Program-made: the position numbers and the translations under genes | From: Verrucomicrobiota bacterium | GTDB taxonomy: Bacteria; Verrucomicrobiota; Verrucomicrobiia; Chthoniobacterales; Terrimicrobiaceae | NCBI GenBank assembly: GCA_026398255.1 | Contig: JAPLTG010000013.1 | Location: forward strand, 35,792 to 99,791 | DNA length: 64,000 bases | Reading direction: 5' to 3' | The notes under the pieces: model-generated | Seen by the model: the letters and a program-made list of their open reading frames with translations, nothing else | Databases searched by the model: none | Told to the model about the DNA's origin: nothing | In this document: positions 7,852 through 16,919 of the stretch, piece by piece | Position numbering within the stretch: position 1 is the first letter of the stretch | Layout: each line of letters starts with the position of its first letter

Positions 7852-9018
7852 CTATTTCCGCAGGTCGAGGATGTAGTCCGAGGGCTCGTAGTTTTCGATG
7901 AGCACCTTGGTCTTGCCGTCGCGGTGCATGCGAGCCTGGGTGACCCAGATTTCCGAGGTTTTGTGCGGCGCGAAGAGGATGTCGTCGTGCGTGGCGTTCA
8001 AATGCTCGGCGAATTTGTCGGGGGTGAGTCCACCGCCGAGATGGTCGCTTCGGCCAGTGGCGACATGGATCGTTCCAAGGATTTTTTCGTCCTGAATGTC
8101 GCGGCCCGAGGTGGGGAGGATTTGGGTGCCGAAGCCGAGTTCACCCAGTTCGCCAGTGACTGGGTCGGAGACGAGCTTGGCGTTGTGGGCGGTGATGGTG
8201 TCGGCGTCGCCGTTGAGGAGTTCGGCTTTCTGGATGCGGCCGTTGGCGACATGCATGAGGCCGATCGTGCCGTTTTCGTAGCGCATCGGAAATTGCCCGC
8301 TCGCGCCGGTGGGGACGAAATAAATTTCGCCTGCCGGGAGGTTGGCGACATCGGGTTCATCGCCCCGGCAGAGTCCGTGGCTTTTTTGAGCCTCCTGCCC
8401 GCCGAGTTCCAATCGGAGCGTGTGAGTTTTTCCGGAGTAGAGGAAATCGATCTCCACCCAATCCGCCTTCGTCATGCCGAGCCGCATTTTTTCGGCATCG
8501 ATGCTGACATCGTCATAACTGACCGAGAGGCCGGTGCGGAGGATGGTGGGGTTCACTCCATGCAGGGTGGCGCCGCGGAATTTGTATTGCTTCGCGAACG
8601 CGGTGAGCGGCGCGGTGGCCGAGTAGGTCGAGACGCAAAGGATGATGTCGTGATCGGGGTAGATGTCCTTTTCCAGGCTCACGCTGGTGCCTTCGGGTGT
8701 CACAGCCTCGTCGGGGAGGTCGAGGTTGCTGCCGCCGGTGATCTTGTAAGCGAAGATGCCGCCGCCCTGGAGTCCGAGTTCCTTCATGACGCGGGCATGA
8801 AGCGGCTTGTGGAAAAAGTTCACCGCGTTCGCTTGGATCGGGAGTTCGGGGTTTTTGAGAAACGCGAAATTTTTCATCCGAGCGGGATCGGGCAGGTCGA
8901 TCAGGATACAAATCCGCTGCCCCTCGCGGGGTGCAAAGGTGCTCTTGAGAAGGGTGGATAGATCGAAGGTTGGAAATACCCGGCGTGCGGCTTGCTCTTG
9001 AATAGTCGCTGATTTCAT
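7852..9018 (-). CDS. M29-type (AmpS/AmpT-like) aminopeptidase family protein
   Basis: A 388-residue protein. The second half carries NLPAGEIYFVP, GELGELGFGTQ, KILGTIHVATGRSDHLGGG and a late Asp/His-rich region, the layout of metal-ligand positions in thermophilic-type M29 aminopeptidases. The N-terminal part (TLLKSTFAPREGQRICIL) resembles the family too but is divergent, so substrate preference is unknown. ATG at 9018 (MKSATIQEQ) is preferred to an upstream TTG. It is divergent from the secreted protein at 9072, with 53 nt between. Confidence 0.75.
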   Translation of the reverse strand: MKSATIQEQAARRVFPTFDLSTLLKSTFAPREGQRICILIDLPDPARMKNFAFLKNPELPIQANAVNFFHKPLHARVMKELGLQGGGIFAYKITGGSNLDLPDEAVTPEGTSVSLEKDIYPDHDIILCVSTYSATAPLTAFAKQYKFRGATLHGVNPTILRTGLSVSYDDVSIDAEKMRLGMTKADWVEIDFLYSGKTHTLRLELGGQEAQKSHGLCRGDEPDVANLPAGEIYFVPTGASGQFPMRYENGTIGLMHVANGRIQKAELLNGDADTITAHNAKLVSDPVTGELGELGFGTQILPTSGRDIQDEKILGTIHVATGRSDHLGGGLTPDKFAEHLNATHDDILFAPHKTSEIWVTQARMHRDGKTKVLIENYEPSDYILDLRK

Positions 9019-9071
9019 GGACCCATCATTACGACCTTGGAATCGATGACGATTCAATTTTCCTCACGAAT

Positions 9072-9836
9072 ATGAAATTATTTACCTTCTCAATTTTGTT
9101 GTCGGCCATGCTGGCTGGAGGCCTTTTGGCGAGTGCTTCGGACTTCAACGTGCTTGTGCTCGAGCAAATCCGCACGATGCCCGACGGCGGGGGATACGCC
9201 ACGACTCGCGAGGCTCACGCGGCCTTGAACTCCTCGGTTCAACCCAGTGCTGGCTCGGTATCCATCCAGCCCGCGAAGGCGTGTCCGAGCTATTGTTCCG
9301 GCGCAACCTATCTGGTGTTTTTAAAAACCCTGCAGGCTGCCGAGAAAAAGGGGCTCATGCCGCCGCTCGGGAGCGTCTGGGCTTCGCTCGCGCCCAAATC
9401 CTCGCCCGATGGCGTTGGCATCTGGGGACGCTGGAATGCGAACGGCCCCGGAGCCTCGCGGCTTTTTCACGAACTCCAGCTCGGGCGGAATTTCACCAGC
9501 TACGCCGAGGCGAGGCCGGGGGATTTTTTGAAAATCTTCTGGATCGATGCGGTCGGCAAAAAAGAGCGCGGGCATCTCGTGGTTTTTCTGGGCGAGGAGG
9601 AGAAAGACGGCGAGCCGCATGTGCGCTTCTGGTCCAGCAACAAGCCGCATGGTTATGGCGAGAAGAGCGTGGCTAAAACTAAGATCGCCCGCGCCATTTT
9701 CTCCCGGCTCGAGGCGCCCTCGAATATTCGCAACCTCGCTTCGATTCCCAAGAAGGACGAGTATTTGGCGAGCTTGCTGACGCACGAGTCGAGCTTCGCC
9801 GAAGCGCTTCGGCAGAGTGGTGTCGCAGCTCCCTGA
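9072..9836 (+). CDS. Secreted NlpC/P60-like protein
   Basis: A 254-residue protein with a signal peptide (first about 22 residues, cut near ASASDF). The body has PSYCSGATYLVFL with a candidate nucleophile Cys at an N-terminal helix, a structural AEARPGDFLKIFW strand and RGHLVVFLGEE with a candidate His, then FWSSN. This order (Cys, His) matches NlpC/P60-like papain-fold hydrolases that cleave peptidoglycan peptides, but identity is not proven. It ends 4 nt before the convergent GT39 gene. Confidence 0.7.
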   Translation: MKLFTFSILLSAMLAGGLLASASDFNVLVLEQIRTMPDGGGYATTREAHAALNSSVQPSAGSVSIQPAKACPSYCSGATYLVFLKTLQAAEKKGLMPPLGSVWASLAPKSSPDGVGIWGRWNANGPGASRLFHELQLGRNFTSYAEARPGDFLKIFWIDAVGKKERGHLVVFLGEEEKDGEPHVRFWSSNKPHGYGEKSVAKTKIARAIFSRLEAPSNIRNLASIPKKDEYLASLLTHESSFAEALRQSGVAAP

Positions 9837-9840
9837 GGCG

Positions 9841-11295
9841 CTACAACGGGAGAGTTTGGTAATCGAGGCAGAGGAAAATCGTCAACTCGCCGCCGTCGGG
9901 GAGTTGGATTCTTCGCAGCGGTGAGACCTGTGCGAATGCACCTTTGATTGTTTGGGGCAGATCAGAGCCGAGGAACAAGGCGTTGCGACCGGCGAAGAGA
10001 TTGTAGCCCTTCTGCTCGGTGAAGAATTCATCCACCACCAGATCGCTCGCCACGAAGTCCGCATACGAAGGCCAGAGGCCGAATTGGCTCGTGAGCGCGG
10101 GGGACTCGGGGACAAAGACCGGGGGATACTCGCTGCCGGCGGCTGTTTTGAAAAATACGGCCAGCACCGAGGCTTGGTCGGTATTTTCGGCAATGAGAAA
10201 ACCGCCGCCGTCGCTCGCGGGAATTTCACGCGTGGCTTTGTGAACTTCCTTCGCGACGGACAACCAAACTCCTCGCATGCGACCCTCCTCGCGGATCATG
10301 ACGGCGCTCTGAAGAAGCGCCAGAGCCACCACCGCCGAGCCAGCGAGAGGCATCCAACGGGAACGCGCCAAAAAGCCGATGAGGGCTGCCAGCACGGGAA
10401 CCAACGCCAGCCAAGCGGGTGTCGAAAAACTCCGACCGATGAGGAATTGATACACGGCCCAGAAGGTCGGAAGGCCCGCTGCGACGAGAAGAAACCGACC
10501 CGCGCCGCGCTTGAGGCCACCGAGCACCAGCGCCGCGAGACCGGCCAGCAGGGCGAGCCCGGCGGCGAAGGAATACTCACGGAAGAACTCGACGAAGTTG
10601 CGTCCCCAGCCGCCGGGTTGAGGCCGCCACCAGGTTTGGAGGGTTCCGCCGGCGATGGGGATCCATTCGAGTTTGGCGTTCCATGCCAGAGGGCTCCAAA
10701 GCACAGCCAGCGGGAGAACAACGAGGGCCGTCAATGCCGCCCAGTCGGGTGTTTTATGGTGGCGCATGACGGCCAGTATCGTGATGCAAAAACCCAGTGG
10801 CACGAGCACGGCTTCGTAGCGGAAGAGGCAAGCCAGTGCAAAGCAGGCGGAGGCGGGTAGCCAGTCCTTGCGGCGTCCCTCGACGGCGGAATAGGCCGCT
10901 TGCAGGCCACCAAGAACGCAGACGAGAGTCGGCATCCAAGGGCCGACGGTCACGCTGTGCGAGTTGAAGATTGGCAGGGCGTTCAAGGCAAGGACGGTCC
11001 AAGCCGCCACGACATCATTCGAAATGGTTCGGATCCATTGGAACGCGAGCCAACTGGCAAGGAGGGCAAACAATGGCCACGCGAAGCGGAGGATTTCCAG
11101 GGACCCGCCGGTAAAAAATCCGAGGAACCGCACGAGGTAAGCTGTGGCGGGCGGGCCATCGAAATACGCGGAGGCCAGGCGATCGCCACACATCCAGTAA
11201 TAGGCCTCCTGGGGCGAGATCCCTTGGGTCGCCAGCCAGATGATCCGGATCAGTGTGAGGATTCCCAGAAAGGCCAGGATGTTTTTTGTTTTCAC
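9841..11295 (-). CDS. GT39-family (dolichyl-phosphate-mannose/ArnT-like) glycosyltransferase
   Basis: A 484-residue integral membrane protein with about ten hydrophobic segments. The first periplasmic loop, ATQGISPQEAYYWMCGDRL, followed by AYFDGPPATAYLV, has the acidic D/E plus YF-DGPP pattern of GT-C enzymes that transfer sugars from lipid-linked donors. The acceptor is unknown. Translation starts at GTG 11295, sharing GTGA with the stop of the upstream PAP2 gene, so the two are probably coupled. This pairing with a lipid-phosphate phosphatase suggests envelope glycolipid metabolism. Confidence 0.85.
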   Translation of the reverse strand: MKTKNILAFLGILTLIRIIWLATQGISPQEAYYWMCGDRLASAYFDGPPATAYLVRFLGFFTGGSLEILRFAWPLFALLASWLAFQWIRTISNDVVAAWTVLALNALPIFNSHSVTVGPWMPTLVCVLGGLQAAYSAVEGRRKDWLPASACFALACLFRYEAVLVPLGFCITILAVMRHHKTPDWAALTALVVLPLAVLWSPLAWNAKLEWIPIAGGTLQTWWRPQPGGWGRNFVEFFREYSFAAGLALLAGLAALVLGGLKRGAGRFLLVAAGLPTFWAVYQFLIGRSFSTPAWLALVPVLAALIGFLARSRWMPLAGSAVVALALLQSAVMIREEGRMRGVWLSVAKEVHKATREIPASDGGGFLIAENTDQASVLAVFFKTAAGSEYPPVFVPESPALTSQFGLWPSYADFVASDLVVDEFFTEQKGYNLFAGRNALFLGSDLPQTIKGAFAQVSPLRRIQLPDGGELTIFLCLDYQTLPL

Positions 11296-11939
11296 GGATT
11301 TAATAAATCGTGGTGGGCGCTATGGAGCTGCGGGGCGAAAACCGGAGCGAATTTTTTCCAAAGAAACCGAAGGAGGGTCACCACGCCGAGAGCACAGGCG
11401 ATTCCGATGAAAGAACCGGCAAGAACATCCAGCGGCCAGTGGGATCCGACATACATGCGGCTGAACGCTACCAGAGCCGCAGGAAGAAACGCAATCCAGC
11501 CCCAGCGGCGGTAGAAGAGAAAGCACACGGTGGCCATGGCGAAAGTGTTCGCCGCATGCGAGGAGGGGAAGGACTTGCCGGTGGTGGCGGGGATTTCGAT
11601 GGAGGAGGTTTTGGTTTTGAGAGGCAGGAGGATCGCCATCACGCGCGGGGTCGCTTTGGCCAGATCGATCGAGCGCACGCCAGAGAGGACTTCGTTCGGG
11701 CGGGGGCGCTGGACGCTGGATTTGAGGGTGCGGCAGACCAAGGCGTCATTGATGCCAATGGCGAGGACGGCGGAAAAAACCATCGCCCGCGCGCGGAACC
11801 CTCCAAAGAGCAGCAGGCACGCTCCGGCGATAACCACCAACGGCCACCAGGCAGCCCAACTCGACAAGGTCGCCATTACGACATCCACGATGGGATTTTT
11901 CGGCGAGTTGTTGAGGGCAATGAAGAGGCTTTGATCCAT
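11292..11939 (-). CDS. PAP2-family membrane phosphatase
   Basis: A 215-residue polytopic protein with the three phosphatase motifs: KSSVQRPRP, SFPSSHAAN and SRMYVGSHWPLDV. It hydrolyses lipid phosphates or undecaprenyl pyrophosphate at the membrane. Start ATG 11939 (MDQSLFIALNNSP) is the family-typical N-terminus; longer in-frame extension is unlike the family. Its stop overlaps the start of the GT39 gene by 4 nt. Confidence 0.9.
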   Translation of the reverse strand: MDQSLFIALNNSPKNPIVDVVMATLSSWAAWWPLVVIAGACLLLFGGFRARAMVFSAVLAIGINDALVCRTLKSSVQRPRPNEVLSGVRSIDLAKATPRVMAILLPLKTKTSSIEIPATTGKSFPSSHAANTFAMATVCFLFYRRWGWIAFLPAALVAFSRMYVGSHWPLDVLAGSFIGIACALGVVTLLRFLWKKFAPVFAPQLHSAHHDLLNP

Positions 11940-12096
11940 GAATGGGTGGTTTGTCCCTAGAGATTGGTGGAACGACGGGTGCAGGCAAGCCTCCAGCCGC
12001 AGGGAGGGAGAGGAATCGGGTTGCCGCGAGGACCCAGTGTTGTAAAAACCCAGCATGTTCGGACACTCACCTGCGATTTTGCACACTCGCTCGGGG

Positions 12097-12576
12097 ATGA
12101 ATTCCCGGCCGATGTCGATTTTCCAATCGTGGGCTTTGGTCGTTGTTTGTGCATTGCTGCTGGGCACTCTGGCTCAGGTTGTCGGCCCCCGGAGGATTCC
12201 CTGGGTGGAGGATCATTCGCGGCGGGTGGAGTTGAAGGCGGTGGCGGCTGGGATCGAAATGGTCGATGTGGCTCGTGCCAAGGAAATCGTCGAGAAGGGC
12301 GAGTTTTTGGTTTGTGATGCGCGGAAGAGCGAGGATTTCGATGCGGGCCACCTGCCCGGAGCGGTGTCGTTTCCATTCGGTAGGCACGAGGAGGCCTACA
12401 ACGAACTGGCGGCGCTCTTTTCTCCGGAGCAACCCGTGATGGTTTATTGCTCAGGATTCGACTGCGACGATGCCTTGTTGCTCGCAAAATTTCTACAAGC
12501 GCAGGGAAGCACGAAGGTGGTTCTTTTTGCGGAAGGAATGTCGGGATGGAAGGGGGCGGGGCATCCGCTCGAGTGA
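12097..12576 (+). CDS. Membrane-anchored rhodanese-like protein
   Basis: About 159 residues. An N-terminal membrane helix (SWALVVVCALLLGTLAQVV) precedes a rhodanese domain containing LVCDARKSEDFDAGHLPGA and the active-site loop YCSGFDCDD with its Cys. It probably moves sulfane sulfur or acts in thiol redox outside the cytoplasm. ATG 12097 was chosen; ATG 12112 in the same frame is possible. Its TGA is followed one base later by the ATG of the MauE/DoxX-like gene, so the two form an operon. Confidence 0.85.
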   Translation: MNSRPMSIFQSWALVVVCALLLGTLAQVVGPRRIPWVEDHSRRVELKAVAAGIEMVDVARAKEIVEKGEFLVCDARKSEDFDAGHLPGAVSFPFGRHEEAYNELAALFSPEQPVMVYCSGFDCDDALLLAKFLQAQGSTKVVLFAEGMSGWKGAGHPLE

Positions 12577-12577
12577 T

Positions 12578-13015
12578 ATGAATCGCGTGCCAGACAACCG
12601 AAATCCTTTGTGGATCGCCCTCGAGTGGATGGCGTGCCTCGCCTTGGCGGGCGTGCTGATTGCCGCTGCGTTTCCGAAAATCTCGAATCCCGATCAGTTC
12701 GCGCTGGCAGTTTATCAATACCAACTTCTGCCCACCATGCTGGTGAACTTGGTGGCGGTCTACCTGCCATGGCTGGAGATCAGTTGCGCGGCGGCGCTGG
12801 TGGCCCTGCCTGCGGCACGGCGCGGGGCGTTGTTGATAGTGGCGGGGATGCTGGTGGTTTTTACGCTGGCAATTGCTTGGGTAGTTGTTCGAGGTCAGGC
12901 GATCCCCTGCGGGTGCTTCGGTGGGGACGATTCCGCTGAGGCGGGTTGGTGGTCGCTGGCGAGAAATTGCGGACTCCTCGCGCTGACTGCTCTTGCCCTG
13001 CGATCGACGAGGTAA
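12578..13015 (+). CDS. MauE/DoxX-like redox membrane protein
   Basis: A 145-residue four-helix membrane protein with AFPKISNPDQFALAVYQYQL near the N-terminus and the IPCGCFGGDD motif typical of MauE-type proteins. MauE members support disulfide or cofactor maturation in the periplasm. Coupling with the rhodanese gene directly upstream suggests a shared thiol or sulfur redox role; this is inference. The reading frame ends at TAA 13013-13015. Confidence 0.8.
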   Translation: MNRVPDNRNPLWIALEWMACLALAGVLIAAAFPKISNPDQFALAVYQYQLLPTMLVNLVAVYLPWLEISCAAALVALPAARRGALLIVAGMLVVFTLAIAWVVVRGQAIPCGCFGGDDSAEAGWWSLARNCGLLALTALALRSTR

Positions 13016-13289
13016 AACTTGTATCAACGGCAGTTCTGTGTCGTTCGGAACCGAACCGCGAATCGAAAAATCAGGGGTAGGGGCGGCTCGCCGAGCGGAC
13101 CCAAGCCTCAGGCGCGAATGCGCAGTTGGCTCAGCAGCAATTCCTCCCGCAGAGCCGCCCAGACGCAGGGGAGGTTATTTTGGCAACACCCGGGATTCTG
13201 CCTCGCTTCACTGCCGCTCTACATGATGCCGTTCTGCGAATATGTGAATGTGTGGGACCGCCCTCTTTCTCTGAGCGCTGCGAAGCGGT
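13016..13289. other. Intergenic stretch with a shared repeat and no credible gene
   Basis: It lies between the convergent MauE-like and decarboxylase genes. Frames through it look random. Near its right end (13239-13260) is a segment found again at 63809-63830. Confidence 0.6.
13239..13260. repeat. Dispersed 22-bp repeat, copy 1
   Basis: Begins AATATGTGAATGTGTGGGAC and is identical over 22 bases to 63809-63830. Both copies are followed by a C/T-rich stretch (CCCTCTTTCT here, ACCCTTTTTA there). It looks like the end of a mobile or extragenic repeat element; the family is not identified. Confidence 0.7.
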
Positions 13290-14969
13290 CTAGCCGACAG
13301 GAGGAATGCGGAGCTTGTAGTCGTGGTCGATGACTTCGGCGGGCAGGGGCTGGCTCTCGGCTTCGGGAATGAGAACTTGGATATAAGCGGCGCCGTCGTG
13401 TTTCTCGATTTTGCCGAGGATGTCGTCGAGCTCCGCTAGGGTACCGACCTTGGCAGTGAGCCATCCCTTGCAACCAAACGCTTCGGGCAGGAGGTGGTAG
13501 TTCAGTCGAGCAATGTCGTCGTAGATGTGTCCGCGATCGCTGAAAAAGTCCTCGACGCCGTAGATGTCGTTATTGAGGACGAAAATAATCGGCTTAATGC
13601 CGTAGCGTCCCATGACGCCGATTTCATTGAGGGTGAGTTGGTGGGAGCCATCGCCGGTGACCATCCAAGTGCGACCGGACTTTTTGGCGAGGCAGACGCC
13701 CAGTGTGGCCGGGGTGGCCCATCCGATGGAGCCCCAGAGTCCTTGGCCCTCGGCGCCGACTCCTTTGGGAAGAACCATGGGATTGAGGTGCATCATGCAA
13801 GTGCCCGTCTCAACCACCAGAGTGTCACCGGATTTCAGGCAACGCTGGAGGCGGGGGTAGAAGTTCGCCGAGGAGAGTTTGTCGTCGCCGTTGCCGGTGG
13901 CGGGGAGGAGGTCGATTTTTTCGGAGACGACAGGCTGGGGGCGGGTCTTCACCTTCGCGAGAAGACCCGCGAGGACATCGTCAATGGCGGTGTTCACGAA
14001 AACCTTAGTGCCGATTTGCACATGGCTGTCCCGGATGGAAATCATGCGGTTAGGGGCGAGGTTGTCGGTGAAAAGACCTGCATTCAGCTCGGCGAGGATG
14101 ATTCCGCCGATGTCCAGCACCAGGTCGGCGCTTTCGATGACCTGCTTGACGGAGGCGGGCGAAGAGAAATCGCCGTGGTAGAGGCCGATGAACTGCGGAA
14201 TCGACTCGTCGAGGGAACCCTTTTCCGCAGGGGCGATGGCGGTAGGAAGGTTGATTTTGCGGAGGAGTTCATGCACCTGCGCTCGGAGGCCGTAACGGGC
14301 GGTTAGGGCGGTCACGATGGCGACGGGATTCTTTGCCGCCTCCAGGCGCAGCAAGATCGTGGCGAGAGCGCTTTCCAATTCCGCGGGAACACTCGTCTGG
14401 CGTTTGATTTCGGCGAGTGGGTTTCCAGTGACAGGAGTGCCCACGATCGGGGAATAACCCGAGAGTTCGGAGATCGCGATGTAGGCGGGCTTGCTCAGGC
14501 GCAGGGCCTCGCGGATGACGCGCTCCAGTTCCTCGACGCAGTTGGTCGGGGTGAGGACAGCTGTCACTCCCGCCGCGGCACCAGAGATCGGTAGGAAGCG
14601 GTGGTAGTTGGTGTCGCCGAGGTTGTGGTGGGTGATGAGATTCTGGATTTGGATGCGTTCGCTGGGCATCCCGACCAGATGGAAAACAGGGAGGCGGTGG
14701 GTGAGGCTGCCCATGACACCGTTGATCGCGGAAAGTTCGCCAACGCCGTAGGTGGTCGTGAGCATCGCCGCGCCGCGAATGCGCGCGTAGCCATCGGCCG
14801 CGTAGGCTGCGTTGAGTTCATTGGCGCAAACGACCCACTCGAGGCCTGGAACCTGCTCGGCGGCATCATCGATGGGAAAGGCATAATCTCCAGGCACGCC
14901 GAAAATCCTGTCGATTCCAAGTTGGGACAAGCGGGTGAGTGTGTATTGGGCGACGGTCGGGTTTTTCAT
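13290..14969 (-). CDS. Thiamine-diphosphate 2-oxoacid decarboxylase (indolepyruvate/phenylpyruvate/pyruvate decarboxylase type)
   Basis: A 559-residue ThDP enzyme. The N-terminal PYR domain has FGVPGDYAFPID and CANELNAAYAADGYAR (activating Glu), the middle domain is PDC-like, and the C-terminal PP domain has MVTGDGSHQLTLNEIG ending in NNDIYGVE (ThDP/Mg motif). It converts a 2-oxoacid to an aldehyde plus CO2. A zinc alcohol dehydrogenase lies elsewhere in the window (57375-58382) and could reduce the aldehyde, but no linkage is shown. ATG 14969 (MKNPTVAQYTLTRL) is the family start. Odd non-coding stretches lie on both sides. Confidence 0.9.
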   Translation of the reverse strand: MKNPTVAQYTLTRLSQLGIDRIFGVPGDYAFPIDDAAEQVPGLEWVVCANELNAAYAADGYARIRGAAMLTTTYGVGELSAINGVMGSLTHRLPVFHLVGMPSERIQIQNLITHHNLGDTNYHRFLPISGAAAGVTAVLTPTNCVEELERVIREALRLSKPAYIAISELSGYSPIVGTPVTGNPLAEIKRQTSVPAELESALATILLRLEAAKNPVAIVTALTARYGLRAQVHELLRKINLPTAIAPAEKGSLDESIPQFIGLYHGDFSSPASVKQVIESADLVLDIGGIILAELNAGLFTDNLAPNRMISIRDSHVQIGTKVFVNTAIDDVLAGLLAKVKTRPQPVVSEKIDLLPATGNGDDKLSSANFYPRLQRCLKSGDTLVVETGTCMMHLNPMVLPKGVGAEGQGLWGSIGWATPATLGVCLAKKSGRTWMVTGDGSHQLTLNEIGVMGRYGIKPIIFVLNNDIYGVEDFFSDRGHIYDDIARLNYHLLPEAFGCKGWLTAKVGTLAELDDILGKIEKHDGAAYIQVLIPEAESQPLPAEVIDHDYKLRIPPVG

Positions 14970-15426
14970 ATGGTCAGGTTCTTGATGAAGGTTTCGAGGT
15001 TTTGGTGATGTAAAAATTTGAAACTCCACTTGTAGGGAATTACTGGATTTCGACAACCCTCGGCTTTTGCCAATGCTGTGGCGGGCTTCGATGACCGGGT
15101 AGCAGTCATCGTCCGGGAGCAGAGAGGTGTTCGTGCTTGTTGGCATAAAGCAAAGCCAAACACTTGAACTGATTTTCATCGTCGGGAGATTCCCTGAGTG
15201 GCGTTAATCACCGTCAACGCGGCCCACGCCCCCGTCGGCATCTGAAAGCATCTCACGCAAATCCGCGAAGCAACTGATAGGGTTGCCGTTGGCTGCGACT
15301 GAGCAGTCAGCGCGCTAGCTCTGCCCATCTGGCTCTCGCTGCCGCTACATTGGCTCGCCACCAGCCATCGAAAGTCGTTCCGACTTCCGCTACCAAGGCG
15401 TCGGTGGGATCTGAATTCCGGGCTTT
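14970..15426. other. 457-nt stretch without a credible gene
   Basis: It lies between the decarboxylase start and the end of the interrupted SGNH hydrolase. A minus-strand frame at 15176-15484 is Ser/Arg-rich and has no recognisable motif; the stretch looks like decayed coding or repeat sequence. No tRNA, terminator or clear promoter was recognised. Confidence 0.5.
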
Positions 15427-16175
15427 TTAGGAGGCTGGAGCGTAGAGGACTTGGTCTAGGCGGGGCTTGAGGGCTTTGATCCACAGTGCATCGCCTTGGG
15501 AACTCGGGTGGAGTCCATCGGGCATGATGTCACTCGGGACGCGACCGTTTTTGTCGAGAAAGACTTCGTTGAGATCAAAGTGAAAGGTGGTTTTTCCATC
15601 GGCCAACGAGGGGAGGAGGGTGTTGGTTTGTTGGTTGATCTGTTGGAGCCTGTTGTCGGGGCCGTCGGTTCGGGGAAAGATGGAGAGCAGGATAATTTTT
15701 GAGTTTGGCAGCTTGGCGCGGAGTTTATCGCGAATGAGGGCGATTCCATTTGCGGTGACTTGGGGAGGATCTTGGCGGTGGCCGGTGTTATTGGTGCCGA
15801 TCATGAGGATGACGGCTTTCGGGGAGATGCCATCGATTTCGCCGTTGCGGAGACGCCAGAGGACATTCTCGGTTTTGTCGGCGTTGTAGCCGAGGTTGAG
15901 AATGGTTTTTCCGGGGAAAGTCTCGGAGACGATCTTGGCGGAGTCTGGGCGTTCGAGGGCTTGGGTGATTGAATCGCCGAGGAAGACGAGATCAATCGAA
16001 GTGCCCTGGTCAGTAATCTGGCGGAGTTTTGCGGCGTGGCGCGCCTCCCAGCGCTCGCCTTTCTGGGGAACGGGTGCCAAGGACGGCGGCAAAGGGTCGG
16101 CCGAGGCAGGAGTTTGCCAGAATGGAATAGTCATGATCCCGGCGCATGCTGCTAGGAGAAGCGATGATTTTGTTT
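15427..16175 (-). pseudogene. SGNH/GDSL hydrolase gene with start codon separated by IS insertion
   Basis: The body encodes a secreted SGNH hydrolase: VFLGDSITQALE (Ser block), MIGTNNTGH (Asn block) and DGLHPSSQG (Asp-His). The visible ATG at 16134 would skip most of the signal peptide. Reading upstream in frame gives KSSLLLAACAGIMTIPFWQT, which runs into the IS edge at 16176. Removing the IS and one 7-bp TTTGTTT copy restores GTG at 16923-16921 and the N-terminus MKTKSSLLLAAC, overlapping the TGA of the symporter gene as GTGA. The gene was therefore the second gene of that operon and is now probably not secreted or not expressed. An in-frame CTG inside the IS end is the only rescue start seen. 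Confidence 0.85.
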
Positions 16176-16912
16176 GGGTCTTGTCCAGTTTAGAGGGGAA
16201 AATGGCGAGTTTGCGTTAGCAGAATAGAGTAAATGTTAACACTTCGATGATTGAAACGCCACTCCGATTCTTTGAGGTGAATGAGGAATTTTTCCTTCCG
16301 GACTCCGCGAAGTTTTGCCATGCGAAACTTCGCATAACTCCAAAAAGATTCGATGCCGTTAACATGGTTTTTTCCTCTCGCGAATTCATTTTCATGGTGG
16401 TGAACGCGGTGATGTTGATAGCCATTTGTTACCAATCCATCGTAAGCCTTCCAGCCGTCGGTATAGACGTCGCTGCCTTCCACAATTCGCCCTTGAAGAA
16501 TTGGCATAAGCTCTGCCCTGGAACAGTTTTTGACGACACTCAAAAACACTCTTCCTTGTCGTTTGTGCAGGCCCAGAACAGGGATTTTACCAGACGCTCC
16601 TCTTCCCCTTTTGCCACGAACCCTCCTGGGTCCGAAATAGCTTTCATCTACTTCAATATCCCCGACAAACGGCTTGGATTCCTCGATGGCCATATCCACT
16701 GTCCGGTCACGAAGCAAACTGTAAATTCGCTGCGTAGTCTTGTGGTTGACCCCGTTCAAAACCGCTGCGGAAAGGGCTGGTATATCTACGCAAAAACACT
16801 TCAGAATCTTTCGAAATTTGACCTCCGAAATGTGTGACTTTTTTATATACTTGTTTTTCAATGATGGTGAATGTTTTAACCATATTCATTGTTTCTAAAC
16901 TGGACAAGACCC
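16176..16912 (-). mobile_element. IS1595-family (IS1016/ISXO2-like) insertion sequence, 737 bp
   Basis: Perfect 17-bp terminal inverted repeats, GGGTCTTGTCCAGTTTA (16176-16192) and its complement at 16896-16912. They are flanked on each side by the direct repeat TTTGTTT (16169-16175 and 16913-16919), one base shorter than the 8 bp usual for the family. It holds one transposase gene. The element is visibly more AT-rich than its surroundings, as expected of a recent arrival. Confidence 0.93.
16190..16861 (-). CDS. IS1595-family transposase
   Basis: A 223-residue DDE-type transposase. The N-terminal helix-turn-helix part (KYIKKSHISEVKFRKILKCF) resembles IS1016-type proteins. Catalytic blocks are GDIEVDESYFGPRR, DVYTDGWKAYDGL and NGIESFWSYAKFRMAKLRG, ending in LKESEWRFNHR. 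The start is TTG at 16861; no ATG is available before the conserved N-terminus. The frame is intact and full length for the family, so the element may still be active. Confidence 0.9.
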   Translation of the reverse strand: MKNKYIKKSHISEVKFRKILKCFCVDIPALSAAVLNGVNHKTTQRIYSLLRDRTVDMAIEESKPFVGDIEVDESYFGPRRVRGKRGRGASGKIPVLGLHKRQGRVFLSVVKNCSRAELMPILQGRIVEGSDVYTDGWKAYDGLVTNGYQHHRVHHHENEFARGKNHVNGIESFWSYAKFRMAKLRGVRKEKFLIHLKESEWRFNHRSVNIYSILLTQTRHFPL

Positions 16913-16919
16913 TTTGTTT

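Noticed and set aside
7924..8961. 345-codon plus-strand frame
   Set aside because: Antisense to the M29-type peptidase, whose motifs are clear.
11957..13027. 356-codon minus-strand frame
   Set aside because: Antisense to the rhodanese and MauE genes, which have clear motifs.
13019..13333. 104-codon frame in the repeat region
   Set aside because: Random composition and runs over the repeat.
15176..15484. 102-codon minus-strand frame
   Set aside because: No motif and overlaps the hydrolase end; possibly decayed sequence.
16247..16837. 196-codon plus-strand frame inside the IS
   Set aside because: Antisense to the transposase.
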